Positions 21,735-29,162 of a stretch of DNA of 49,942 nt are shown piece after piece. The DNA comes from Pseudolabrys sp. GTDB lineage: Bacteria; Pseudomonadota; Alphaproteobacteria; Rhizobiales; Xanthobacteraceae. The position numbers and the translations under genes were made by a program. Positions within the stretch are counted from its first letter, which is position 1. Every line of letters starts with the position of its first letter. Below the pieces are notes generated by a model, which made no database searches, was not told the origin of the DNA, and saw only the letters and a program-made list of their open reading frames with translations. The stretch spans positions 1 to 49,942 of the forward strand of contig JAUXXH010000005.1 in assembly GCA_030684935.1 (NCBI GenBank), written 5' to 3'.

Positions 21735-22592
21735 ATGAAATTACCCCCTGAATTCCTGGCCAAACGACGCAAGCCGCGCTTCAAGCTGCCGGCGGGCGCG
21801 ACCGACGCGCATTGCCATGTGTTCGGACCGGGCGACGTGTTTCCTTACGCGCCGAACCGCCGCTACACGCCGGAAGACGCGCCGAAGGAAATGCTGCGCG
21901 CGCTGCATGACTATCTCGGTATTGAGCGCGCCGTCATCGTTCAGGCGAGCTGCCACGGCACCGACAACCGCGCCATGATCGACTGCCTGACCTCCGATCC
22001 CAAACGCTATCGCGGCGTGGCGATCGTCGACGACAGCTTCACCGACAAGGATTTCGACACGCTGCATGCGGCCGGCGTACGCGGCGTGCGCTTCAATTTC
22101 GTCAAGCATCTCGGTGGCGCGCCCGACATGGCGGTGATCGATCGCGTCCTCGACCGCATCAAGGATCGCGGCTGGCACGTGGTGCTGCATGTCGATGCGC
22201 CCGACGTCATTCCGCTGTCGGACGTTTTCCGCAAATTTCCGCTGCCCTTCGTGATCGATCACATGGGCCGCGTGCCGGCGGCGGCCGGGGTCGATCAGCC
22301 GCCGCTGCGCGCGCTCATCGAACTGTCGAAGCTCGAAAAATGCTGGATCAAGGTCTGCGGCTCCGAGCGCATTTCGATGCCGCCCTACACCGCGGCCGTG
22401 CCGATCGCCCGCGCGCTGGTCGAGGCCGCGCCGGACCGGGTGCTGTGGGGCACGGACTACCCACACCCCAACGCCACCCACGACGCCGACGAGGGCGAAC
22501 TGGTCGATCTGGTGCCGCAATTCGTATCCGACCCGCTGGCGCAGCAGCGCCTGCTGGTGGACAATCCGGCCCGGCTTTACGATTTCGACTGA
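21735..22592 (+). CDS. amidohydrolase-family lactonase, 2-pyrone-4,6-dicarboxylate lactonase (LigI)-like
   Basis: The 285-residue TIM-barrel hydrolase belongs to the amidohydrolase-2 (COG3618) group. Motifs match LigI: TDAHCHVFGPGDVFPYAPNR at the N terminus, YLGIERAVIVQASCHGTDNR, VRGVRFNFVKHLGG, LPFVIDHMGRVPAA and the C-terminal LWGTDYPHPN with the catalytic Asp. LigI opens 2-pyrone-4,6-dicarboxylate in protocatechuate 4,5-cleavage; other family members act on other lactones, so the exact substrate is uncertain. The Bug-type binding-protein gene begins 29 bases later, suggesting that uptake and hydrolysis of the same dicarboxylate-like compound are linked. Confidence 0.87.
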   Translation: MKLPPEFLAKRRKPRFKLPAGATDAHCHVFGPGDVFPYAPNRRYTPEDAPKEMLRALHDYLGIERAVIVQASCHGTDNRAMIDCLTSDPKRYRGVAIVDDSFTDKDFDTLHAAGVRGVRFNFVKHLGGAPDMAVIDRVLDRIKDRGWHVVLHVDAPDVIPLSDVFRKFPLPFVIDHMGRVPAAAGVDQPPLRALIELSKLEKCWIKVCGSERISMPPYTAAVPIARALVEAAPDRVLWGTDYPHPNATHDADEGELVDLVPQFVSDPLAQQRLLVDNPARLYDFD

Positions 22593-22621
22593 TTTTTTGA
22601 CCTAGCGAGAGGAAACGAACA

Positions 22622-23626
22622 ATGACAAACAAACTGATGGACTTGTCGCGGATCGCCCGTCGCAGCGCCCTGCTGGCCTTGCCGGCGGCTCTGGTTCTGG
22701 CACTGACGCCATTCAGCGCCGCGCAGGCGAAATGGCCGGAGCGGCCGATCAAGATCGTGCTGCCGTTCGGCGCCGGCGGCGTCGCCGACGTGACCGCGCG
22801 CATCATGGCCGAGAAGCTCAGCGACAAATTCGGCCAGCGCGTGGTCATCGAGAACATGCCGGGCCCCGGCGGCATCAATGCCGCGCGCAGCGTCGTGTCC
22901 TCGCCGGCCGATGGCTACACCATGGGTCTGGTCACCAACGGCACCGCGATCAGCGTGGCGGCGTTCAACAACCTGCCGTTCGATCCGGTCAAGCAGTTTG
23001 CGATGGTGTCGACCGTCGGCCTGTTCGACCTGGTGTTCGTGGTCAATGCCGAGTCCAAGTACAAGACGCTTCCCGACTTCATTGCCGCGGCGAAGGCGGA
23101 GCCGGGCAAGCTCAACATCGGCACCATTGCCGTCGGTTCGACCCAGAACCTCGGCGCCGAGCTGTTCAAGTCGCTGGCCGGCGTCGATGTCCAGATCGTC
23201 CCGTACAAAGGCTCGCCGGATATCGTGATCGGCCTGCTGCGCAACGACGTGCAGGCGATGTTCGAATTTCCGCCAGCCGTCCAGGGCCAGGTCAACGACG
23301 GCAAGCTCAAGGTGCTGGGCACCTCCGCGTCGAAGCGTTCGCCGTTCATGAAGGACGTGCCGACCATCGCCGAAGGCGGGGTCAAGGATTACGAGGTTGA
23401 GTCCTGGAACGCTGTGTTCGCGCCGGCCGGTACGCCGCAGGAGGTGATCGACACCATGAACAAGGCGATGGTCGAAGTACTGGCCATGCCGGACGTGAAG
23501 GCCGCCTTCGGCAAAGTCGGCGTTGTCGCGCAGGCCAGTACACCTGCCGAATTGCAGGCGCGTCTGGTTGCCGACATCAAGAAATGGAACGCCGTGATCG
23601 ACAAGGCCGGCATTCCGCGCAAGTAA
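22622..23626 (+). CDS. tripartite tricarboxylate transporter (Bug) substrate-binding protein
   Basis: The 334-residue periplasmic protein has a twin-arginine-like signal region (RIARRSALLALPAALVLALT) and the Bug hallmarks WPERPIKIVLPFGAGGVADV, NMPGPGGINAARSVVSSPAD and APAGTPQEVIDTMNKAM. Bug proteins capture carboxylates and pass them to a TctAB pair. No TctAB gene is in this window, so it is an orphan here or uses a distant transporter. GAGGAAACGAACA precedes the ATG. It follows the LigI-like gene and precedes the ceramidase-family gene by 18 bases. Confidence 0.93.
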   Translation: MTNKLMDLSRIARRSALLALPAALVLALTPFSAAQAKWPERPIKIVLPFGAGGVADVTARIMAEKLSDKFGQRVVIENMPGPGGINAARSVVSSPADGYTMGLVTNGTAISVAAFNNLPFDPVKQFAMVSTVGLFDLVFVVNAESKYKTLPDFIAAAKAEPGKLNIGTIAVGSTQNLGAELFKSLAGVDVQIVPYKGSPDIVIGLLRNDVQAMFEFPPAVQGQVNDGKLKVLGTSASKRSPFMKDVPTIAEGGVKDYEVESWNAVFAPAGTPQEVIDTMNKAMVEVLAMPDVKAAFGKVGVVAQASTPAELQARLVADIKKWNAVIDKAGIPRK

Positions 23627-23644
23627 ATTCATCGGAGTGGAAAA

Positions 23645-24340
23645 GTGCCGCGTCGCACCGGCCCGTTTGACGCTCCCGTGAACTGGTCGCAACCGGTCGA
23701 TATCTATTGCGAACGCACCGATCCGTCGTTCTGGGCGGAGCCGGTTAACGCCCTCACCAACGCGGCGTTTCTGATCGCCGCGTTGGTTGCCTTTCTGCAC
23801 TGGCGGCGCGCCGGCGGTCGTGACTGGCCGGTAGCAATCCTGATTGCACTGACGGCTGTTATCGGCGTCGGCTCGTTCATTTTCCATACTGTGGCGACGC
23901 GCGGTGCCGTGCTGTTCGACACCGTGCCGATCGCGCTGTTCATCTATGGCTATCTGTTTCTCGCCGTGCGGCGTTTTTTCGGCCTGTCGCTCAGCCTGTC
24001 GCTGGCGGTTCTGGCGGCCTTTGCCGTCTTGTCCTACGGGGTGACGGTGATCGTGCCGCGCGGCACGCTGAACGGTTCCTACGCCTACATGCCGGCGCTG
24101 GCGGCGACGCTGCTGGTCGGCTGGCTGGCGCGCCGTCAGGAGGCCGGGCGATGGGTGATGGCCGCGGGCGTGACGCTGGCGGTATCACTGACCTTCCGCA
24201 GCATCGATCAGGCCGTTTGCGGCGCCGTTCCGCTGGGCACCCATTTCCTCTGGCACTGCCTGAATGGCGTGGCGCTTTATCTGCTGCTGCGTGCCGCCAT
24301 CAGCGCGGCCCCAAAGGGCTCATCCGCAACCGTGCCTTGA
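23645..24340 (+). CDS. ceramidase-family (CREST) integral membrane protein
   Basis: The 231-residue membrane protein has about seven helices. It carries the signature of the alkaline ceramidase / CREST hydrolase family: DIYCERTDPSFWAEPVNALT near the N terminus, GVGSFIFHTVATRGAVLFDT in the middle and GTHFLWHCLNGVALY at the end, giving the conserved Ser, Asp and three His of the zinc site. Alkaline ceramidases hydrolyse ceramide, but many bacterial members have no tested substrate. A GTG start with GGAG upstream follows the Bug gene closely, so co-transcription is likely; the functional link is unclear. Confidence 0.85.
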   Translation: MPRRTGPFDAPVNWSQPVDIYCERTDPSFWAEPVNALTNAAFLIAALVAFLHWRRAGGRDWPVAILIALTAVIGVGSFIFHTVATRGAVLFDTVPIALFIYGYLFLAVRRFFGLSLSLSLAVLAAFAVLSYGVTVIVPRGTLNGSYAYMPALAATLLVGWLARRQEAGRWVMAAGVTLAVSLTFRSIDQAVCGAVPLGTHFLWHCLNGVALYLLLRAAISAAPKGSSATVP

Positions 24341-24441
24341 AAACGGCCAGCCTGCCGTCGGAATAGGCGAGCCATCCGGCGGCATGGCCGCAAACCGAAC
24401 ATTTCCGCTGGCATGAAGTTTGCTCGATCACAGGTCGAGTT

Positions 24442-24540
24442 GGTGGCTAGGGTTCCGGCCTTCACAGGCGTTCTGGACCGAGAGCCACCGCCTGGAACAC
24501 GTCAGTCCGGGTGCACGGCGGGATAAAAACCCGGGAGACC
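24442..24540 (+). promoter_or_regulatory. guanidine-I riboswitch (ykkC class)
   Basis: The conserved blocks of the ykkC/guanidine-I aptamer are present in order: GGCTAGGGTTCCGG (24446-24459), TTCTGGACCGAGAGCC (24470-24485) and ACGGCGGGATAAAAACCC followed by GGGAGACC (24515-24540). The downstream operon (binding protein, permease, ATPase, guanidine-hydrolase-like enzyme) matches the guanidine subtype rather than the ppGpp or PRPP variants of this fold. It lies about 73 bases upstream of the first start codon. Confidence 0.93.
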
Positions 24541-24574
24541 TCAGTGGCCGTCGATTGGCATCACTGTGTCTTCG

Positions 24575-24610
24575 CCAGTCCTCGGCCGTCACACCTATTG
24601 AGGGGACTGG
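24575..24610 (+). promoter_or_regulatory. possible Shine-Dalgarno-sequestering hairpin of the riboswitch
   Basis: CCAGTCC (24575-24581) is exactly complementary to GGACTGG (24604-24610), which overlaps the end of the ribosome site GAGGGGAC before the ATG at 24613. No terminator with a U-run is seen between aptamer and gene, so control by hiding the ribosome site is the more likely mode. Inference from base pairing only. Confidence 0.45.
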
Positions 24611-24612
24611 AT

Positions 24613-25686
24613 ATGACGAAAATTCTCAAACTTCTCACCGTCGCTATTGCCGCTGCCGCTTTGCTGACGGCCGCGCCGCTGTCGCCGGCCTTCGCCGCCA
24701 AGAAGAAAGAATTCAATATCGCCTGGACCATCTATGTCGGCTGGATGCCGTGGCCCTATGCGGCCGAGCAGGGCATCATCAAGAAGTGGGCCGACAAATA
24801 CGGCATCACGATCAACGTCACGCAGATCAACGACTACGTCGAGTCGATCAACCAGTACACCGCGGGCAAATTCGACGGCGTCACCCTGACCAACATGGAC
24901 GCGCTCACCATTCCCGCCGCCGGTGGCGTCGACACCACCGTGCTGGTGGTAGGCTCTTTTTCCAACGGCAATGACGGCATCGTGCTCAAGAAGGGCAAGA
25001 CGCTGGCCGACATCAAGGGCCAGAGCGTCAACCTCGTCGAGTTGTCGGTGTCGCATTATCTGCTCGCCCGCGGTCTCGAAAGCGTCAAGCTGACCGAAAA
25101 GGACATCAAGGTCGTCAACACCTCGGACGCCGATATTGTCGGCGCTTTCAAATCCAAGGACTCGACCGCGGTGGTGACCTGGAATCCGCAATTGATGGAA
25201 GTAAAGGCGGAGCTGGGCGCAACGCCGGTATTCGACTCCAGCAAGATCCCCGGCGAGATCATCGATACCTTGTCGGTGAACACCGAGACGCTGCGGGACA
25301 ATCCCGATTTCGGCAAGGCGCTGGTCGGCGCCTGGTATGAGATCATGGCGATCATGGCCAATGCCGAGAAGGGCAAGGCCGCGCGCGAGGCGATGGCCAA
25401 GACCTCGGGCACCGACCTTGCCGGCTACGAAGCCCAGCTCAAGACCACCCGCATGTTCTACGATCCGGCCGATGCGGTGAAATTCGTCTCCAGCGGCGAT
25501 CTGCCGAAGATCATGGACATGGTCCGGACCTTCAGCTTCCAGCACAATCTGCTCGGCGACAACGTGAAGTCCAAGGATGCCGTCGGTATCGGCTTTCCCG
25601 GCGGCAAGACGCTGGGCTCAGCCAAGAACGTCAAGCTGCGCTTTGACGCCACCTACATGAAGATGGCGGCCGACAAGAAGCTTTAG
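24613..25686 (+). CDS. ABC transporter substrate-binding protein, guanidine/urea-carboxylase-associated type
   Basis: The 357-residue periplasmic protein belongs to the NMT1/SsuA-like fold and resembles the subgroup named for urea-carboxylase regions, now linked to guanidine uptake. A signal peptide (LLTVAIAAAALLTAAPLSPA) is followed by EFNIAWTIYVGWMPWPYAAE, NDYVESINQYTAGKFDGVTL, NMDALTIPAAGGVD and VVTWNPQLMEV. The start at 24613 follows GAGGGGAC. It is the first gene after the guanidine-I riboswitch, so guanidine or a close compound is the expected ligand. A palindromic repeat separates it from the permease gene. Confidence 0.92.
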   Translation: MTKILKLLTVAIAAAALLTAAPLSPAFAAKKKEFNIAWTIYVGWMPWPYAAEQGIIKKWADKYGITINVTQINDYVESINQYTAGKFDGVTLTNMDALTIPAAGGVDTTVLVVGSFSNGNDGIVLKKGKTLADIKGQSVNLVELSVSHYLLARGLESVKLTEKDIKVVNTSDADIVGAFKSKDSTAVVTWNPQLMEVKAELGATPVFDSSKIPGEIIDTLSVNTETLRDNPDFGKALVGAWYEIMAIMANAEKGKAAREAMAKTSGTDLAGYEAQLKTTRMFYDPADAVKFVSSGDLPKIMDMVRTFSFQHNLLGDNVKSKDAVGIGFPGGKTLGSAKNVKLRFDATYMKMAADKKL

Positions 25687-25711
25687 CGCCGGCATTAAAT
25701 GCCAATGCACG

Positions 25712-25803
25712 CCGCTCGTCCCCGCGAAAGCGGGGACGCAGGAGCCACATGCGCAGGTCTGTCGTTGGAGTTCCTGGATTCCCGCTTTCGCGGGAATGAA
25801 CGG
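25712..25803. repeat. palindromic repeat between binding-protein and permease genes
   Basis: CGTCCCCGCGAAAGCGGGGA is a compact hairpin, and TTCCCGCTTTCGCGGGAA, about 55 bases later, is a second one; the two are also complementary to each other. Inside an operon such an element usually stabilises the upstream message and lowers downstream expression. Confidence 0.8.
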
Positions 25804-25841
25804 AGATCGGCGGAGGCGCCCGCGATTTACAGGAGTCCCTG

Positions 25842-26663
25842 TTGCGCCGTCTGATGAACCTCGCGCCGCGGCCGGGCATCCGGCTGCTGCTGGGACTGCT
25901 GCCGTTCGTGCTGATCGCATTCATCTACGTCGCGGCGTCGGCGGAGCGGCGTGCGGTCAATCCGGACGACAAGCTGTTGCCGCCGGTCAGCGAAATGGTG
26001 GCGGCGGCCAATCGCCTCGCCTTCGAGCCCGACCGGCGCAGCGGCGAATACGTGCTGTGGAGCGACACCGCCGCCAGCCTGCGGCGGCTGGCGCTCGGCC
26101 TCGGCATCGCCACCGCCATTGGGTTGACGGTCGGACTCGGCATCGGCGTGCTGCCGTTGGTGGGCGCGACGCTGGCGCCCCTGGTCGGTGTCCTGTCGAT
26201 GGTGCCGCCGATGGCGATCCTGCCGATCTTGTTTATCGTGTTCGGCCTCGGCGAATTGTCCAAGGTCGTGCTGATCCTGATCGGCGTCACGCCGTTTCTG
26301 ATCCGCGATCTGGCGCTGACCATTTCCGCCCTGCCGCCGGAGCAACTGGTGAAGGCGCAGACGCTGGGCGCCTCGACCTGGCAGGTGGCGATCCGGGTGG
26401 TGCTGCCGCAGATCATGCCGCGGCTGATCGAGGCGGTGCGGCTGTCGATCGGTCCGGCCTTCCTGTTTTTGATCGCGGCCGAAGCGATCGCCTCCGACGT
26501 CGGGCTCGGCTACCGCATCTTCCTGGTGCGGCGCTATCTGGCGATGGATATCATCCTGCCCTACGTCGCCTGGATCACGCTGCTGGCGTTTCTGATGGAC
26601 TGGGCGCTGGCGACGCTGGCGCGGCGCGCCTTCGGCTTCGCCTATGTGACGGAGCGGCGCTGA
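25842..26663 (+). CDS. ABC transporter permease of the guanidine-linked operon
   Basis: The 273-residue inner-membrane protein has about six helices and a BPD_transp_1 domain. The EAA loop that contacts the ATPase reads QTLGASTWQVAIRVVLPQIM. The N-terminal helix is RLLLGLLPFVLIAFIYVAAS. The start is a TTG with AGGAG six bases before it; an in-frame ATG four codons later is possible. It overlaps the ATPase gene by one base (TGATG), so the two are coupled. It should form the membrane channel for the binding protein upstream. Confidence 0.92.
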   Translation: MRRLMNLAPRPGIRLLLGLLPFVLIAFIYVAASAERRAVNPDDKLLPPVSEMVAAANRLAFEPDRRSGEYVLWSDTAASLRRLALGLGIATAIGLTVGLGIGVLPLVGATLAPLVGVLSMVPPMAILPILFIVFGLGELSKVVLILIGVTPFLIRDLALTISALPPEQLVKAQTLGASTWQVAIRVVLPQIMPRLIEAVRLSIGPAFLFLIAAEAIASDVGLGYRIFLVRRYLAMDIILPYVAWITLLAFLMDWALATLARRAFGFAYVTERR

Positions 26664-27475
26664 TGTCGAGCACCATCGCCTTTCGTGACGTCTGGGTCGA
26701 GTATGGCGACCAGATCGTGCTCGAGCGGCTCAATCTGACCATCGCTGCCGGCACGTTCGTCTCGCTGGTGGGGCCGTCCGGCGCCGGCAAGAGCACGATG
26801 CTGCGGATGCTGCTGGGGCAGGAGCGGCCGAGCCGCGGCGAGATCATGCTGGATGGTGTGCCGATGGGACATGAGCCGGGTCCGGACCGCGGCGTGGTGT
26901 TCCAGCGCTACTCGGTTTTCCCGCATCTGACCGTGCTCGGCAATGTGTTGCTCGGCTTCGAGTTTGCGGCCAGTCCCGTGACCGGACGGCTGTTCGGCGT
27001 CGCCCGCCGGAACGCCATTGCGGAATGCCACCGGCTGATCGACGAGGTCGGCCTGAGCGAGCACCGCGACAAGTATCCTTATGCGCTTTCGGGCGGCATG
27101 CAGCAGCGCCTGGCGATCGCCCAGGCCATTGCCAAGAAGCCGAAGGTACTGCTGCTCGACGAGCCGTTCGGCGCGCTCGATCCTGGCACGCGGGCGCAGA
27201 TGCACGAGCTGATCCGGTTTCTCTGGCGCGATTGCGGCATGACGGTCGTCATGGTCACCCATGACATCAAGGAAGCCTTCGCGCTCGGCACGCGGCTGAT
27301 CGCGCTCGACAAGAAGCGCGTCGATCCCCAGGCGCCGGGCCGCTTCGGCGCCATTATCACTTATGATCTCGACCTCACCCGCGACAGCGCGGTGCCGGTG
27401 CTGGGATTTACCAAACCGTTATCGAAGGCCGGGTCAGCGCCGCACCAAGGCGCGCAAGAGGGAGTACGACCATGA
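26663..27475 (+). CDS. ABC transporter ATP-binding protein of the guanidine-linked operon
   Basis: The 270-residue NrtD/SsuB-like ATPase has Walker A GPSGAGKST, a Q-loop (VVFQRYSVFPHLTV), the signature LSGGMQQRLAIAQ, Walker B VLLLDEPFGALD and the H-loop VMVTHDIKEAFALG. The C terminus carries an extra tail of about 40 residues after the core. Its TGA overlaps the next ATG (ATGA at 27472-27475), tying transporter and hydrolase expression together. Confidence 0.94.
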   Translation: MSSTIAFRDVWVEYGDQIVLERLNLTIAAGTFVSLVGPSGAGKSTMLRMLLGQERPSRGEIMLDGVPMGHEPGPDRGVVFQRYSVFPHLTVLGNVLLGFEFAASPVTGRLFGVARRNAIAECHRLIDEVGLSEHRDKYPYALSGGMQQRLAIAQAIAKKPKVLLLDEPFGALDPGTRAQMHELIRFLWRDCGMTVVMVTHDIKEAFALGTRLIALDKKRVDPQAPGRFGAIITYDLDLTRDSAVPVLGFTKPLSKAGSAPHQGAQEGVRP

Positions 27476-28680
27476 GACGACATCACCGCAGCCGGGGCAC
27501 GCGCGCCGCCGGACTGTTTCCGCCCCGCGAACGTCTGCGCCGCCACCATCCCGACTTCGATAGGATGGCGACGCAGGGCTGGCGGTCGCTGGACGCCGAA
27601 GGCAAGCTGTCGGAGGAGGGCTGGCGCAAGGAGCAGAAATGGGCGCTCGACATGGGGCTGCCCGGCGCCGACAGCCTGACCGACAAGTCGATCCCGACCT
27701 TCTCGCGCGGCGAGCTGCCGCATTTCGCCGGCATCAACACCTTCATGAAGGCGCCCTATGTCGAGGACGTGCGCGATGTCGCCAAATACGACGCCGCGGT
27801 AATCGGCATTCCGTTCGACAGCGGCACCACCTACCGGCCCGGCACGCGGTTCGGGCCGCAAGGCATCCGCCGAATCTCGGCGCTTTATACGCCGTACAAC
27901 TACGAACTCGGCGTCGACCTGCGCGAGCAGATGACGCTGTGCGACGCCGGCGACGTCTTCACCATTCCCGGTAACCTGGAAAAATCCTTCGACCAGATCA
28001 CGCGCGGCGTGTCGCATGTGTTTTCCTCCGGTGCGCTGCCGGTGATGCTGGGCGGCGACCATTCGATCGGATTTCCCTGCGTGCGCGGCATTGCCGAGTG
28101 CACCTCCAAACGCATCGGCATCATCCATTTCGACCGCCACATCGACAGCCAGGAGAAGGATCTCGACGAGCGAATGCACACCACGCCGTGGTTCTGGGCC
28201 ACCAATCTGCCGAACGTGTCCGCCACCAATCTGGTGCAGCTCGGCATTGGCGGCTGGCAGGTGCCACGCTACGGCGTGCAGGAGGCGCGCAAGCGCAACA
28301 CCAATGTGCTGACCATCGCGGACATCGAGAAGATCGGCCTGGAGAAGACGGCCGAGATCGCGCTGGAACTGGCCTGGAAGGATGCCGACGCGGTCTACAT
28401 CTCGTTCGACGTCGACTCGATCGATTGCGGCTTCGTGCCTGGCACCGGATGGCCGGAGCCCGGCGGCTTCCTGCCGCGCGAGGCGCTGAAGATATTGGGA
28501 CTGGTCGCCGCCGAGGGCTTGTGCGGGCTGGAGGTCGTCGAAGTCTCGCCGCCTTACGACACCTCCGACATCACGGCGCTGTTCGGCGTGCGCGTGGTGG
28601 CCGAGGCGCTCGGCTCGATGGTCGCGCACGGCAAGTTGGGCAGCCACAAGCACCTGATCGACAAGCCGGTAAAGTTCTAG
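27472..28680 (+). CDS. gdmH: agmatinase-like ureohydrolase, probable guanidine hydrolase
   Basis: The expected reaction is guanidine plus water to ammonium and urea, using a two-nickel centre. The 402-residue enzyme is longer than usual agmatinases because of about 70 extra N-terminal residues (LDAEGKLSEEGWRKEQKWAL). Ureohydrolase ligands are present: GGDHSIGFP (His), HFDRHIDSQEKDLDERMHTT (Asp, His, Asp) and SFDVDSIDCGFVPGTGWPEP (two Asp). The DRH and GTGWPEPGG forms, instead of DAH and GTGTPEPGG of agmatinase, fit the guanidine hydrolase group described from Synechocystis. The guanidine-I riboswitch and the transporter genes support this substrate. A histidine-rich gene follows 11 bases later. 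Other guanidino acids as substrate cannot be excluded. Confidence 0.85.
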   Translation: MRRHHRSRGTRAAGLFPPRERLRRHHPDFDRMATQGWRSLDAEGKLSEEGWRKEQKWALDMGLPGADSLTDKSIPTFSRGELPHFAGINTFMKAPYVEDVRDVAKYDAAVIGIPFDSGTTYRPGTRFGPQGIRRISALYTPYNYELGVDLREQMTLCDAGDVFTIPGNLEKSFDQITRGVSHVFSSGALPVMLGGDHSIGFPCVRGIAECTSKRIGIIHFDRHIDSQEKDLDERMHTTPWFWATNLPNVSATNLVQLGIGGWQVPRYGVQEARKRNTNVLTIADIEKIGLEKTAEIALELAWKDADAVYISFDVDSIDCGFVPGTGWPEPGGFLPREALKILGLVAAEGLCGLEVVEVSPPYDTSDITALFGVRVVAEALGSMVAHGKLGSHKHLIDKPVKF

Positions 28681-28691
28681 GGAGAATGAAC

Positions 28692-29162
28692 ATGCATCAG
28701 GGTCACGACCACGACCACCATCACCACGGCAATGGCGCCGGCGCGGGGCACAATCACGCCGGTCCGGTCAAGAACGTCGTCCAGTGGCAGACGCCGCACA
28801 AGGCGCAACCTGCGGAGGCTGAGCCTCTACACGGCGAGCCCGACCTCGATCTGGTCGAGGCGGCCTTCGTCGAAGGATTCAGCCGCACCAGCGATCCGAC
28901 CAGTTTTCTGCGGCTGGCCCGGATCCCGTTCGAGGCGGCGGACGCCGACGGCCGGAAACTGGTGCTGCTGCGCGTGGAGACCGACGCCGTCACCGATGTC
29001 GGCTCGCTGACGCCGCATCTCGGCGGCGGCACGCTGCGCTACGACCCGCTGCCGGGCAAGATGGTGGCGCAGCGCCGGCGCCTTCGGTTCGTCTATTTCG
29101 ACGGTGCCGGATTGCGGCCGCTGACGCTGGGCGAGGTGAGGGGGCTTTCTTCGTCATCCTGA
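28692..29162 (+). CDS. histidine-rich protein, candidate nickel-delivery factor for the guanidine hydrolase
   Basis: The 156-residue protein starts MHQGHDHDHHHHGNGAGAGH, with ten His in the first 22 residues, a typical nickel- or zinc-binding tail. The rest (DLDLVEAAFVEGFSRTSDPT; FLRLARIPFEAADADGRKLV; GKMVAQRRRLRFVYFDGAGL) is a compact soluble domain that I do not recognise; it has no GTPase motif and is not HypA or HypB. I prefer the ATG at 28692, seven bases after GGAG; the ATG at 28686 touches the ribosome site. It is the last gene of the riboswitch operon, right behind a predicted nickel enzyme, so metal storage or insertion is a reasonable inference. The last codons (SSSS, stop) lie in a palindromic repeat. 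Confidence 0.8.
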   Translation: MHQGHDHDHHHHGNGAGAGHNHAGPVKNVVQWQTPHKAQPAEAEPLHGEPDLDLVEAAFVEGFSRTSDPTSFLRLARIPFEAADADGRKLVLLRVETDAVTDVGSLTPHLGGGTLRYDPLPGKMVAQRRRLRFVYFDGAGLRPLTLGEVRGLSSSS

